64,000 bases of DNA from Pseudomonadota bacterium. Its GTDB lineage: Bacteria > Pseudomonadota > Gammaproteobacteria > Xanthomonadales > Ahniellaceae. The position numbers were made by a program, and so were the translations under genes. Positions within the stretch are counted from its first letter, which is position 1. Every line of letters starts with the position of its first letter. Below the pieces are notes generated by a model, which saw nothing but the letters and a program-made list of their open reading frames with translations, did no database searches and was not told the origin of the DNA. This document shows, one piece after another, positions 47,909 through 59,457 of this stretch. Where the stretch lies: positions 18,671-82,670 of the forward strand of contig JALHNO010000021.1 of the NCBI GenBank assembly GCA_022843465.1, given 5' to 3'.

Positions 47909-48687
47909 GCAGGGACCAGCATATTCCGCGCAAGCGCTTCGGGCAGAATTTTCTCCATGATCGCGGCATCGTCGAGCGGATCATCCGCGGCATCAATCCG
48001 CGCGCAGGCGACCAGATCATCGAGATCGGCCCGGGCCAGGGCGCCCTCACCTATCCCCTGCTGCAGTCCATCGGTGCGATGCGCGCCATCGAGATCGACC
48101 GCGATCTGATCCCGCGGCTGCGCGCGCATTCGCCGCGCTACGGACAGCTTGAGGTGATCGAGGCCGATGTGCTGAGAGTGGATTTCACCGCACTCGCAGC
48201 CGGCACACCGATCCGCCTGGTCGGCAATCTTCCCTACAACATCTCCACGCCCATCCTGTTTCATGCGCTCGAACATGCCAGTGCAATACGCGACATGCAT
48301 TTCATGCTGCAGAAAGAAGTGGTCGATCGCATGGCTGCCAGCCACGGCAGCAAGGACTATGGTCGACTTACCGTGATGCTGCAGGCCAAGGTTCAGGTCG
48401 AACCGCTGTTTCTGGTGCCGCCAGGTTCGTTCACGCCGGCGCCCAAGGTCGATTCGGCGATTGTCCGGTTGATTCCGCTGGCGCCGGAGCAGATTGCCCC
48501 GCATGACAGCCAGCGCCTCGATGAACTCGTCCGCGCTGCGTTTTCACAGCGACGCAAGACGCTGCGCAATGCGCTGTCCGGTGTCATCAGTGCCGAGCAG
48601 TTGCAGTCTGCCGGGATCGATCCTGGTCTGCGCGCCGAGCAGGTTCCGGTTGCCGACTATCTGCGGCTTGCCGCCCTGCCCGTGTAG
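47905..48687 (+). CDS. rsmA: 16S rRNA dimethyladenosine transferase RsmA (KsgA)
   Basis: A 260-residue methyltransferase that dimethylates A1518 and A1519 of 16S rRNA late in 30S assembly. RKRFGQNFLHD, the SAM motif EIGPGQGALTYPLL, the catalytic NLPYNISTPILFH and FTPAPKVDSAIVRL are all present. The start GTG 47905 overlaps the pdxA stop. apaG, which often follows, is missing; accD converges 20 bases later. Confidence 0.96.
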   Translation: MSRDQHIPRKRFGQNFLHDRGIVERIIRGINPRAGDQIIEIGPGQGALTYPLLQSIGAMRAIEIDRDLIPRLRAHSPRYGQLEVIEADVLRVDFTALAAGTPIRLVGNLPYNISTPILFHALEHASAIRDMHFMLQKEVVDRMAASHGSKDYGRLTVMLQAKVQVEPLFLVPPGSFTPAPKVDSAIVRLIPLAPEQIAPHDSQRLDELVRAAFSQRRKTLRNALSGVISAEQLQSAGIDPGLRAEQVPVADYLRLAALPV

Positions 48688-48707
48688 TCGACGTCACCGA
48701 TGCTGAT

Positions 48708-49583
<876 letters not shown>

Positions 49584-49669
49584 CGGTGCGGCATCGCTGA
49601 CTGGGGGATGGATTTCATGGTCGCCTTCCATACGGCGTGGGCCGCTGTGGGTAGTGGGTCGGGCCATTC

Positions 49670-50491
49670 TCAGGCAGCCTTCAATTTCGATGCTGCATCA
49701 AGTGCGCTGCGGATCGGCGCCAGGAACCGGGTAGCGGCTCTGACTGCGGCTTCCTGGTCGCCGGCGAGCGCGAGTTGCTCGACCAGGGCGCTTCCAATCA
49801 CGACCGCATCGGCATCCGCCGCCAGCGCAACCGCCTGCTCGGCCGACTTGATGCCAAAGCCTACCGCCAGCGGCGCGTGGATCACTTTGCGTGCAGCCGC
49901 GATCTTCTGATGCACATCATCCAGCGCCAGTCGATCGGCGCCGGTAATGCCGGCAAAACTGACATAGTAGACATAGCCCTGGGCCAGCGCCGCCATCTTC
50001 GCCAGACGTGCCGGCGTGGTCGTCGGCGAGGCCAGAAAGATCTGGGCCAGTTGATGCTGGTCGAGCACCGGCCGCACGCTATCGGCTTCCTCGGGAGGGC
50101 AATCCACCAGCAATACGCCGTCGACGCCGGCGGCAGCGGCAAGACCGGCAAAACGCTCCCAGCCGAAATATTCAATCGGATTCAGATAGCCCATCAGCAC
50201 GATCGGGGTCTGGGCGTCCTCGCTGCGGAAGCTGCGGACGAGTTCCAGTACGCCATGCAGATTCATGCCGCGCGCCAGCGCCCGCTCACTGGACTTCTGG
50301 ATCACCGGACCATCGGCCATCGGGTCCGAGAACGGCACGCCGAGTTCGATCACATCGGCACCGGCCGCCACCAGGGCGTGCATGATCGCGGTCGTCCAGG
50401 CGGCATCCGGATCGCCGGCGGTGATAAAGGGCACCAGGCCGGTGCGGCCAGTCTGCTTGAGTGCGGCAAAGGTCTTGTCGATACGGTTCAT
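49670..50491 (-). CDS. trpA: Tryptophan synthase alpha subunit
   Basis: A 273-residue TIM barrel that splits indole-3-glycerol phosphate to indole. Catalytic Glu and Asp lie in [19 protein letters not shown] and the second in [13 protein letters not shown]; the phosphate loop is [11 protein letters not shown]. Start ATG 50491 ([12 protein letters not shown]). About 214 bases separate it from trpB, which is unusually long for this pair, and could hold an extra promoter. Confidence 0.96.
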   Translation of the reverse strand: MNRIDKTFAALKQTGRTGLVPFITAGDPDAAWTTAIMHALVAAGADVIELGVPFSDPMADGPVIQKSSERALARGMNLHGVLELVRSFRSEDAQTPIVLMGYLNPIEYFGWERFAGLAAAAGVDGVLLVDCPPEEADSVRPVLDQHQLAQIFLASPTTTPARLAKMAALAQGYVYYVSFAGITGADRLALDDVHQKIAAARKVIHAPLAVGFGIKSAEQAVALAADADAVVIGSALVEQLALAGDQEAAVRAATRFLAPIRSALDAASKLKAA

Positions 50492-50705
50492 GCGCGATCG
50501 GCTTTCCAGTTGATTCGGGGAATTCGCGGAACAACGGCCCGCGGAACCGGTGCAGGTCTCCGGCGTCAGTCCCCATCGCATTGTGTCGTCGGGGACAATC
50601 TTAACGTGAAAGGCCGGCGCCGGCATGCCGCCCTCTGCCCGAACTGCTGGCGGCATCAGGCGCGGCTTCCCGCCGGGCGCGAAACCGGGCGGATCCCGCT
50701 TGTGC

Positions 50706-51929
50706 TCAGAGGCTGATGCCTTCCAGCCGCGCGATCGTCTGCACGTCTTTGTCTCCGCGGCCAGAGAGATTGGCAAGAATCAGCTGATCGCGCGGCAGGG
50801 TACGCGCCAGCTTGATGGCCTGGGCGATGGCATGGCTGGACTCGAGCGCGGCGAGGATACCCTCGCAACGTGCCAGTTGATGAAAGGCCGCCATCGCCTC
50901 ATCGTCAGTAATACCGACGTACTGTGCGCGCCCGGTGTCCTTGAGCCAGGCGTGCTCAGGCCCGACGCCGGGATAGTCGAGACCAGCCGAAACCGAATGT
51001 GTTTCAGTCACCTGTCCGTACTCGTCGCAGAGCAGATAGGTGCGATTGCCATGCAGCACGCCGGGGCGCCCCGCGCTGATCGATGCGGCGTGCTTGCCGC
51101 TGTCCAATCCATGGCCAGCCGCTTCGGCGCCATAGATCGCCACCTCGCGGTCATTGAGGAAGGGATGGAACAGTCCGATCGCATTGGAACCGCCACCGAC
51201 GCAGGCGACCAGTGCATGCGGCAGGCGTCCGAACTGCTCGATCATCTGCACGCGTGCCTCGCGGCCGACGACGGCGTTGAAGTCACGCACCATCATCGGA
51301 TACGGATGCGGACCGGCAACGGTGCCGATGATGTAGAACGTATTGTGCACATTGGTGACCCAATCGCGCATGGCCTCGTTGAGCGCATCCTTCAAGGTCT
51401 GCGAGCCGCTGGTCACCGGCACCACCGTGGCACCCAGCAGTTTCATCCGGAACACATTGATCGACTGTCGTTCGATGTCGGTGGCGCCCATGTAGACCAC
51501 GCATTCGAGGCCCAGCCGTGCCGCGACCGTGGCACTGGCGACGCCATGCTGGCCAGCACCGGTCTCGGCGATGATGCGGGTCTTGCCCATGCGGCGGGCC
51601 AGCATGCCCTGGCCGATGGTGTTGTTGATCTTGTGCGCACCGGTGTGATTGAGATCCTCGCGCTTGAGCAGGATCTGGGCACCGCCCACCGCAGCGCTCA
51701 GGCGCTCGGCATGATAGATCGGGCTGGGCCGGCCAACGTAGTGCTTGAGGTCCTTGTCGAGTTCGGCGATGAAAGCGGGATCGCGGCGCGCTTCTTCATA
51801 GGCCACGGTCAATTCGGCCAAGGGCGCCATCAGGGTATCGGCGACAAACTGGCCACCGTAGGGGCCGAAGTGCCCGCGCGCATCCGGCTGGGTGAAAAAA
51901 TCGGCGGGGGCTTCAATCGGTTCCAGCAC
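50706..51929 (-). CDS. trpB: Tryptophan synthase beta subunit
   Basis: A 407-residue PLP enzyme that joins indole and serine. The PLP Lys is in [37 protein letters not shown] and [10 protein letters not shown] (phosphate loop) are also conserved. The start is GTG 51929 with GAGG upstream, overlapping the trpF end by 17 bases; the open frame continues to 52007 but GTG fits the family length and start ([18 protein letters not shown]). Confidence 0.96.
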   Translation of the reverse strand: MLEPIEAPADFFTQPDARGHFGPYGGQFVADTLMAPLAELTVAYEEARRDPAFIAELDKDLKHYVGRPSPIYHAERLSAAVGGAQILLKREDLNHTGAHKINNTIGQGMLARRMGKTRIIAETGAGQHGVASATVAARLGLECVVYMGATDIERQSINVFRMKLLGATVVPVTSGSQTLKDALNEAMRDWVTNVHNTFYIIGTVAGPHPYPMMVRDFNAVVGREARVQMIEQFGRLPHALVACVGGGSNAIGLFHPFLNDREVAIYGAEAAGHGLDSGKHAASISAGRPGVLHGNRTYLLCDEYGQVTETHSVSAGLDYPGVGPEHAWLKDTGRAQYVGITDDEAMAAFHQLARCEGILAALESSHAIAQAIKLARTLPRDQLILANLSGRGDKDVQTIARLEGISL

Positions 51930-52554
51930 GGTACACCTCGTTGACGAAGACAAGCATTTTCGCACGATCCTTGATCCCGGGGGCGGATTCGATCCCGGAG
52001 CTGACATCTACCGCCCACGGGCGCACCTGCACGATCGCCGAGCGGACATTATCGGGGACAAGCCCACCGGCAAGAATCAACGGACGTTCGGTTTGCTGCG
52101 GCAATCGCGACCAGTCGAAAGCCAGGCCACTGCCGCCGCTGCGCGCGCCACCATGACTGTCGAAAACAAAGCCACTGGCGGCCGTGTAGGCGCGCAGATA
52201 TTCAGCCACTGCGCTGGCGTCCTCCAGCCGACCCATCGGCACCGCTTTCAGCCAGGGGCGACCGAACTGGGCACAGAATTCCGGCGATTCCTCGCCATGA
52301 AACTGCAATAGCTCGAGCGGTACCGAATCGACGACCTCGCGGACCCGCTCGGCCGTGGCATCGCGAAAGAGGCCGACCCGACTGACCAGGACCGGCACCG
52401 CAAGGGCAATCGCAGCGGCCCGTGCAGTGTCCAGCTGGCGCGGGCTGCCCTCGGCAAAAATCAGGCCGATCGCATCGGCACCGCTTGCCGCCGCTGCGAG
52501 GGCATCCTCGCTTCGGGTGATTCCGCAGATCTTGATCCGCACACGCTGACTCAC
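51913..52554 (-). CDS. trpF: Phosphoribosylanthranilate isomerase
   Basis: A 213-residue TIM barrel for the third step of tryptophan synthesis. The catalytic Cys is in [13 protein letters not shown] and the Asp in [36 protein letters not shown] and VDVSSGIE are conserved. The GTG 52554 start overlaps the truA stop by four bases. The truA-trpF-trpB-trpA-accD order is a hallmark of the group. Confidence 0.95.
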   Translation of the reverse strand: MSQRVRIKICGITRSEDALAAAASGADAIGLIFAEGSPRQLDTARAAAIALAVPVLVSRVGLFRDATAERVREVVDSVPLELLQFHGEESPEFCAQFGRPWLKAVPMGRLEDASAVAEYLRAYTAASGFVFDSHGGARSGGSGLAFDWSRLPQQTERPLILAGGLVPDNVRSAIVQVRPWAVDVSSGIESAPGIKDRAKMLVFVNEVYRAGTD

Positions 52555-53318
52555 AGCGACACCTCATCGGGAAGACCGAACACGGCCGGGTAACGCGGAC
52601 CAACGAAGACCAGACCGCGCGCCTCACCGGTGACCCCGGCCTTGCTGCGGTCACGCTGATCGAGCAGCACGGCAATCCATTCCGGTCGCTGGTCGCCGAG
52701 CCCAACTTCGATCAGGCTGCCCATGATGTTACGTACCATGTGATGAAGAAATGCATTCGCTTCGATCTGCATGATCACCTGCTCGCCATCTCGGTGGAGT
52801 TCAAGCAGGTTGATGGTGCGCACCGGCGACTTGGCCTGGCAGGCCACGGTTCGAAACGAAGTAAAGTCGTGCGTTCCCAGCAGACAGCGCGACGCCGCCT
52901 GCATTGCATCGACATCAAGTGGACGCCGTTCCCAGGCGCAGTAGCGTCGTTGCAAGGCTGGTCGAGTGGCACGATTGATCAGGGTGTACCGGTAACGCCG
53001 CGCCTGCGCCGAAAAGCGCGCATGAAAATCGGTACTGACCGGATGCGCCCAGCGCAGTGCAACGCCGTGCGGAAGATTGGCATTGCCACCCAGCACCCAG
53101 GCGCGCGTGCTGCGCTCGGCGCTGGTGTCGAAATGCACGACCTGGCACTGGCCGTGGACACCGGCATCGGTGCGCCCGGCGCAGACCACTTCGACCGGAT
53201 GATCCGCCACGAATCCGAGCGCGGTCTCGACCGCACTCTGCACCGAAGGACCGTTGTTCTGACTCTGCCAGCCACGATAATCGGTGCCGTCGTACTCGAT
53301 GCCCAGGGCAAATCTCAT
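52551..53318 (-). CDS. truA: tRNA pseudouridine(38-40) synthase TruA
   Basis: A 255-residue enzyme that makes pseudouridine at positions 38-40 of tRNA anticodon arms. The catalytic Asp is in CAGRTDAGVHG; YDGTDYRGWQ, GTHDFTSFR and FLHHMVRNIMGSL are conserved. ATG 53318. Its usual upstream neighbour fimV is displaced by about 2 kb of accessory genes. Confidence 0.95.
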   Translation of the reverse strand: MRFALGIEYDGTDYRGWQSQNNGPSVQSAVETALGFVADHPVEVVCAGRTDAGVHGQCQVVHFDTSAERSTRAWVLGGNANLPHGVALRWAHPVSTDFHARFSAQARRYRYTLINRATRPALQRRYCAWERRPLDVDAMQAASRCLLGTHDFTSFRTVACQAKSPVRTINLLELHRDGEQVIMQIEANAFLHHMVRNIMGSLIEVGLGDQRPEWIAVLLDQRDRSKAGVTGEARGLVFVGPRYPAVFGLPDEVSL

Positions 53319-53630
53319 GGTGCGGCTGCCGGATGAAGGAACTTCGCATTATCCGGCAATTGCGCGCCCTGCTCACGACCCCTGTCGAGCGACCGTCAGC
53401 GCGAGCACGCCGAGGGCCGACCGACCGGACCAGCCTCCCGTGACTACTGCATCTGCGAATCGCAGAACACCAGCCGACGGGCACTGGACTCAAGGCCAAA
53501 CGAGGCAAGCCGGCGGGGCTGGCATCCGGGCGAACCAGCGCTGTGACCGGCGCAGTCGCTGCCCTGCCCCGGCGCAACCGGCTGGCCACCGGACGCCGGA
53601 ACCTGCAGCCAGCGGACGGACACGATCGCG
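53319..53630. other. Intergenic region between ankyrin gene and truA
   Basis: 312 bases with no supported gene, repeat or clear hairpin terminator. Chance open frames run through it on both strands. Confidence 0.5.
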
Positions 53631-54314
53631 CTAGGGCTCATCGCCGGCCACGGGCTTGCCGAGCAGGCTGACCCGCATGGGCTGATACGAGGCGGAAATC
53701 TGGTGGGGAGGAACCAGCAGCAAACGCAGGATTTCGGGCGGCCGCCGGTACCAGCTCGCCCAGGCGAGCGGGCTATCCCCCTGGGCATCGCGGCCGTGCA
53801 GATCGCCGCCGGCGGCAATGAGCAGGTTCAGGGTACGGACGCCACCGAAGGCTGCGGCACGGTGCAGCGGCGTCTCTCCGCGGGTGCGGGCATCGCGCAT
53901 CAGCGATCCGGTGACGATGCCGGGCACGGTACGGGCATCGGCGCGGGCGCCGCTGGCAAGCAGGATCTCCACCACCAGATCGTAGCGCTCGCGATCTTCC
54001 TGGAGCGTCGCGGCATGCAATGCCGTCTCTCCCGTCAGCGCATCGGCATGGTGGACTGGCGCGCCGCTTTCGAGCAGAAACTGTACGAGCTGCCAATGCC
54101 CATGAAACGCAGCCGCCAGCAGGCCGTGGTCGACACCCAGTTGTTCAATCCGGAGTCCGCGCTCAAGCAGCAGACGAACGGCCGAAACATCGCCGTAGTA
54201 GGCGGCCCATTGCAGCCACTCCGCGCTGACGGTGCTGGCATCGTCGCGCAGGAGCTCGATCAACAGATCGGTTCGACCCGCGGCAATCCGGCGCAACAGG
54301 GATTCATTGCTCAT
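53631..54314 (-). CDS. Ankyrin-repeat protein
   Basis: A 227-residue protein of about five ankyrin repeats and no signal peptide. Clear units are EWLQWAAYYGDVSAVRLLLE, GLLAAAFHGHWQLVQFLLES, GETALHAATLQE with DLVVEILLASGA, GETPLHRAAAFGGVRTLNLL and GDSPLAWASWYRRPPEILRL. Ankyrin domains mediate protein binding; the partner is not known. ATG 54314 is chosen because the repeats begin soon after; an in-frame TTG at 54362 would add 16 residues, and neither has a clear SD. It lies 88 bases after the unknown gene 54403-54810 on the same strand. Confidence 0.8.
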   Translation of the reverse strand: MSNESLLRRIAAGRTDLLIELLRDDASTVSAEWLQWAAYYGDVSAVRLLLERGLRIEQLGVDHGLLAAAFHGHWQLVQFLLESGAPVHHADALTGETALHAATLQEDRERYDLVVEILLASGARADARTVPGIVTGSLMRDARTRGETPLHRAAAFGGVRTLNLLIAAGGDLHGRDAQGDSPLAWASWYRRPPEILRLLLVPPHQISASYQPMRVSLLGKPVAGDEP

Positions 54315-54402
54315 CAGATTCGATGCCCCCAAGCCCTGCGGAAACCGCACGCACACGATCAATCAACTGTGCCGCCCGCGCCGCACAACGGCTGCTGCGA
54401 GC

Positions 54403-54810
54403 CTACTCGTCGTCGCCATACGAGCCGCTGCGCAGCTCACCCACGCCCTCGCCCTGTACTTCGAAGTAGCGCGAGACCACGCCATTGGCATATTCGTGCC
54501 AGGAGGATGCTTCGGTTGGAACATGCAGCTCCATGATCTTTCCGAGGTTGGCATCTTCGGCCGGTGCTGCACGGGTGGCAAGCGCAACCATCGGGAACAC
54601 GCGGCGATCACCATGCTGCAACCATCCGGCATCATGATAGTAGGCAAACTCGAACAGGAAGTTCTCGCAGATGCCCCGGCGCTGCTCGGCGGATGTCACC
54701 CCGTTGGCGATCAGCGCCGCATTCAATCGGTGCACTGTCAGCGTCATGAACGCCATCCCGGCTTCGTCGGTGAATTCCAGCGTATCGGAATCCGAGTGCA
54801 CTACCTTCAT
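54403..54810 (-). CDS. Conserved-looking acidic protein of unknown function
   Basis: A 135-residue protein that I do not recognise. ATG 54810 has GAGG six bases upstream, and a -10-like TACAAT lies about 70 bases before it. It is soluble and acidic, with a mix of predicted helices and strands (LEFTDEAGMAFMTLTVHRLN, FLFEFAYYHDAG) and an acidic tail ending YGDDE. Base composition at third codon positions looks like its neighbours, so it is probably a real gene. It is likely co-transcribed with the ankyrin gene that follows. Confidence 0.7.
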   Translation of the reverse strand: MKVVHSDSDTLEFTDEAGMAFMTLTVHRLNAALIANGVTSAEQRRGICENFLFEFAYYHDAGWLQHGDRRVFPMVALATRAAPAEDANLGKIMELHVPTEASSWHEYANGVVSRYFEVQGEGVGELRSGSYGDDE

Positions 54811-54894
54811 GGTCACCTCGTCGTCACAGAGCAAAGCCAGACAACAATCGGAACACGCCCCCAGCGGGACAGCTGTCCGGATTGTAGTGTGGCA

Positions 54895-55233
54895 TCCACC
54901 ATTATGAGCAAGCCCGGGCGCAGCCGATCGGCGCGGACAGCGCCAAAGGCAGGATCGCCGCGCCAGCAAACCCGGATTTCGGCATCGGGCCTCAGCGCCG
55001 CAGCAACTCGGCGCGTTGCCGGGCAAGGTTTTCGTGTCTGGTGACAAAGACCCGCGCGCGATCAAGCCGCGCGCTTTCATGCTGCTCGTGTGCGACAGCA
55101 TCCGGCAAGGGCGCCAACAGCTCGCGGTAATGGTCAGGCGGCGCGATCAACAGGACCCCGCTCCCCTGCTTGATGCCGAGCTTCAGACTCAGGGACGTAG
55201 CGAGTATCCGCTCCGTGCTGTAGGCGTCACCAT
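54895..55233 (-). pseudogene. Frameshifted DUF3052-like remnant
   Basis: Three frames together resemble a DUF3052-family protein, whose members start with a GYSG-type motif, then KLGIKPG, and have VFVTR in the middle. Here frame one starts MVTPTARSGYS at ATG 55233, frame two gives LKLGIKQGSGVLLIAPPDH and later RVFVTRHENLARQRAELL, and frame three, entered at the stop at 54992, gives LRPDAEIRVCWRGDPAFG. No single frame has both a start and the full domain, so at least two frameshifts are needed. The family match is from memory of its motifs and is moderate only. A sequencing error could explain one of the two shifts. Confidence 0.42.
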
Positions 55234-55339
55234 GGGCCCGCAGTGCAGTAAACCTGCGATGGCGAGATGACTGCGTGCAGCGAAACCGGCGTTGAACCAT
55301 CCAACCGTTACGCGCTGCCGCGCCCGGCGCCGAACCTCC

Positions 55340-55371
55340 AAAAACGAAGGGGCCGGTAACCACCGGCCCCT
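55340..55371 (-). terminator. Factor-independent terminator of fimV
   Basis: On the minus strand AGGGGCCGG and CCGGCCCCT form a perfect 9-base stem with a 6-base loop, followed by TCGTTTTT. It begins about 20 bases after the fimV stop at 55394. Confidence 0.8.
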
Positions 55372-55393
55372 CCGGCACTGCCACCACCAGGAA

Positions 55394-58114
55394 TCAGCGA
55401 ATTTCGCTGAGGATTTTCGATGCTTCTTCGCGCTGGCTGGCGCTACCTTCCGTAAGCACCTCCTCCAGCATGCTGCGTGCGCCGTCGGCATCGCCCATAT
55501 CCAGATAGGCGCGCGCCAGATCGATCTTGGTCGCAACCGCGTCGTCGCCAAGGAAATCGGTGTTTAGCGCTGGAATCTGCTGGGTTGAGTCGTTGCTTGT
55601 CGGTGTCTTTGCGGGCCCCATGTCGAGGCTCGGAATCTCCAGCGAGGGCACGTCAAGCTGCATCGAATTGCTTGAAGTTGAGCTATCGACATCGAGATCG
55701 AAATCAAAGCTGATTTCTTCCGAAGGCGCCTTGGCCGTTGTCGGCTTCTCACTGACCAGATCGAAATCGAAGTCATCCGCCGCAACGGCCGGGGTTGCCG
55801 TCGGGGTCGGCATGTCGGCACGGCCAAAGCCATAATCGCGGTCGGCGCTGGCGGTCGACGAAGGCGCGCTGATCTGATCGCCAAAGGGATCGCTGAAGCC
55901 CTGCGAGGGTGCATCCTGGTCAACACCGGAGAACAGCGGATGGCTTGGGCAGATGTCGGCGCCCATCAGCAGGGCGCCCTGCCACTCCGGCACCTGGGGA
56001 TCGCCGACCTGGGCATACATGGCTTCAGCCGCTGCTTCGAATTTCTCCGGGTCGCGTCGGGTATAGAAGTACTCGAGCACGTTGAGATGGGCGTTGAGGT
56101 CGGTCGGATCGATGGCGAGGGCGTTGAGCAGGTCGGTCTCGACCGAATCAGCAGAGGCTGCCCCGCCGGCGACGCCGCCATGGAAGTTGTGCGCAATCGA
56201 GCTGCGCGGCTCCGCGGCCTGTTGCGCTGTCTTGCGTTTGCTGCGCGACACCAGACCAAGCGCGGCCAGCGCCGCGATCAGCAGGCCGCCACCGCCAAGA
56301 ATGAAGAGGTTCTTGTACCAGGGCTTGGCGGCTTCCTCGCCGGTACTCGTGCTGAGCGGCGCCGGATCTGCCGCCGCTGTCTCCGCCAGCGGCAGCGTCT
56401 CGGCAACCGGAGAACTGATCGTGGCTGCCGGAGCCTCCTCATCGGAATCGCTCGTGTCGGTACCCGCCATCAGATCGGCATCACTGAGCGGATCGCTCGA
56501 CACCGCGACCTCGTCGCTGGCCGTGGCCATTGGATCATCGGTAACCGGCGTGCTGTCACTGACTTCCGCAGGAATGGGGTCGGCAACCGGTCGCGCCGCT
56601 TCGGCAACCGCCGCAGCGGCGCGCTCATCGGCGAGGCGCTGCGCCTCGGCAGCCTTGGCGGCGGATTCTTCCGCCAGACGGCGCGCGGTAGCGGCATCGC
56701 CCTGCGCGGCAGCGAGTGCCGCGGCAGCGTCGATGGCGCGCTTCTCGGCCGCAGCCAGCCGATCCTGCAGGGCCCTCAGCTCGGTGTCCTTCAACTGGAT
56801 CAAGCGCTCGGACTTGCCACTCAGGCCTTCGAGTTCCTTGACCCGATCACGCAACTCGCGACTTTCGCTCTGGCTGCTGTTGAGCGCTTCCTTGGTGCGG
56901 GCGAGTTCGGCGGCGGTGGCTGCATTTGCGGTGCCGCTGGTGCTGCCGGGACGGTCGCTGCCACTGAGACCGCCAGAAGCCGGCGGTACCAATTCAAGGC
57001 GCGATGAGCTCGATCCCGAGCTGCCGGACTCGCCCCGCGAGAACGCCGAAGTGCTCGATGAATCGGCGACCAGGGTGGGCCGTGTCGACTCGATCCAGAC
57101 ACGGTTCTGATTCAATACTTCGGCCGCCGCCTGAGCTGCGCGGGTCGCCTCGATTTCCTCCGGACCCGGAATGCGCAGCACGGCGCCGCGCTTCAAGGTA
57201 TTGACGTTGTCCTGATAGAAGGCCTGTGGATTGGCACGCAGCAGGGCCAGCATCATCTGGTTGAGCGTGACCGCCTCATTGGGTCGCGTGGTGCTGGCGA
57301 TCTCCCAGAGCGTTTCTCCGCTGGCGACCGGACCATATTCACTGGCGGCAAGGGTCGAGGACATGGGCGGCTCCGCAGTCTCGGGATCGTAGGGTTGGAT
57401 GTATTCGACCGGGGTTTCTGTCGGCGTCGGCGCTGGTTCGGCGGCTGCGGTTTCAGCCGGAGCCTCCGGGCTCGTTGCTGCCGGTTCGGCCATGGCGGGT
57501 TCGGGCTCGACTACCGCCGGCGCCGCAGGATCGGCAGCCGCGACTGCCGGGGATTCTTCGGGCAGGGGTTCATAGGGAATGTACTCGGGCTCCGGGGCCG
57601 GCTCGCTGACCGGCGCCGTCGCGGGCTCTTCCACGGTGCTGTCCAGCGGCTCGGCTGGCATCGCCTCGGCATCAGGCAGGCGCTCCACTGCCGCCATGCT
57701 GCCAATTACGGCCGGTGCCGAGATCGGCGGATCCAGCAGCACCGAATACTCGCGGAGCAGTCGGCCGTTGGGCCAGTTCACTTCCAGGATAAAGGACAGG
57801 AAGGGCTCGCGGACCGGTTGCTCGCTGGTCACTTCGATGACGGGCTCGCCGCGCGAATTGCGGATGATGTCGAAGGTGATGGGTACCGCCATGCTGCCGA
57901 TGTTCAGACCGACGCGGGCAAATTCCTCGGCACTGGCCAGATTGGCCTGCAGCGTCTTGGCTTCTTCCGGACCGGAAACAAACACCGGAATCTCGGCGCG
58001 CAGTGGCTCATTGAGCTCGGACTTGACGGTGATGCCGCCGAGACCCAGTGCCTGCGCGGCAGAGCTTCCCAGAGTCAGCGCAATGGCCAGAGATAGTGGC
58101 AACGGTCGGTTCAT
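55394..58114 (-). CDS. fimV: Pilus/polar assembly protein FimV
   Basis: A 906-residue inner-membrane protein with a peptidoglycan-binding periplasmic part, needed for type IV pilus function and polar organisation in pseudomonads. Signal peptide 1-22; the N-terminal FimV domain (GGITVKSELNEPLRAEIPVF, SFILEVNWPNGRLLREYSVL) is followed by a long Pro/Glu/Ala-rich linker (about 150-255), a LysM domain (about 260-315, VASGETLWEIA), an Ala/Glu coiled coil (about 390-500), an acidic linker, a membrane helix (about 597-618) and an acidic cytoplasmic tail ending in a TPR-like FimV C-terminal domain (KIDLARAYLDMGDADGARSM). It has its own terminator. truA, which normally follows, is separated by accessory genes. 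Confidence 0.93.
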   Translation of the reverse strand: MNRPLPLSLAIALTLGSSAAQALGLGGITVKSELNEPLRAEIPVFVSGPEEAKTLQANLASAEEFARVGLNIGSMAVPITFDIIRNSRGEPVIEVTSEQPVREPFLSFILEVNWPNGRLLREYSVLLDPPISAPAVIGSMAAVERLPDAEAMPAEPLDSTVEEPATAPVSEPAPEPEYIPYEPLPEESPAVAAADPAAPAVVEPEPAMAEPAATSPEAPAETAAAEPAPTPTETPVEYIQPYDPETAEPPMSSTLAASEYGPVASGETLWEIASTTRPNEAVTLNQMMLALLRANPQAFYQDNVNTLKRGAVLRIPGPEEIEATRAAQAAAEVLNQNRVWIESTRPTLVADSSSTSAFSRGESGSSGSSSSRLELVPPASGGLSGSDRPGSTSGTANAATAAELARTKEALNSSQSESRELRDRVKELEGLSGKSERLIQLKDTELRALQDRLAAAEKRAIDAAAALAAAQGDAATARRLAEESAAKAAEAQRLADERAAAAVAEAARPVADPIPAEVSDSTPVTDDPMATASDEVAVSSDPLSDADLMAGTDTSDSDEEAPAATISSPVAETLPLAETAAADPAPLSTSTGEEAAKPWYKNLFILGGGGLLIAALAALGLVSRSKRKTAQQAAEPRSSIAHNFHGGVAGGAASADSVETDLLNALAIDPTDLNAHLNVLEYFYTRRDPEKFEAAAEAMYAQVGDPQVPEWQGALLMGADICPSHPLFSGVDQDAPSQGFSDPFGDQISAPSSTASADRDYGFGRADMPTPTATPAVAADDFDFDLVSEKPTTAKAPSEEISFDFDLDVDSSTSSNSMQLDVPSLEIPSLDMGPAKTPTSNDSTQQIPALNTDFLGDDAVATKIDLARAYLDMGDADGARSMLEEVLTEGSASQREEASKILSEIR

Positions 58115-58301
58115 GCTCAGCCCCGATGATTAGCGTTGGAGAATCCGGCCGATTTCGCGCCGAACTTAGAAACGAGCTTATAACACGCTCCTAAGTGTAG
58201 GGGAAGATTGGATTTATGGCCCGACCTCGGCGAAAACGCCCACCCCTGGGGCCGGAACCCCTTGCTGCAACGCAGCAAGAGGCCGGGCGCCCGCCGATGG
58301 C

Positions 58302-59330
<1,029 letters not shown>

Positions 59331-59457
59331 CGCACCTGATCCTCTACCCGTTGATGGCGCCCGCGCACGCAGCCTGCTCCGCACGCGGACAAGATGGGCG
59401 CATCGCGCGCCCCTGATTGCTCCGCCGCTGCGAGGCAGGCGGATGCTGGACCCGATT

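Larger units (their letters stand above)
54811..55393. other. Region with gene remnant and fimV terminator
   Basis: 583 bases without an intact gene. It contains a decayed DUF3052-like gene (about 54895-55233), probable promoter sequence of the 54810 gene near 54885, and the hairpin terminator of fimV at 55340-55371. Confidence 0.6.
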
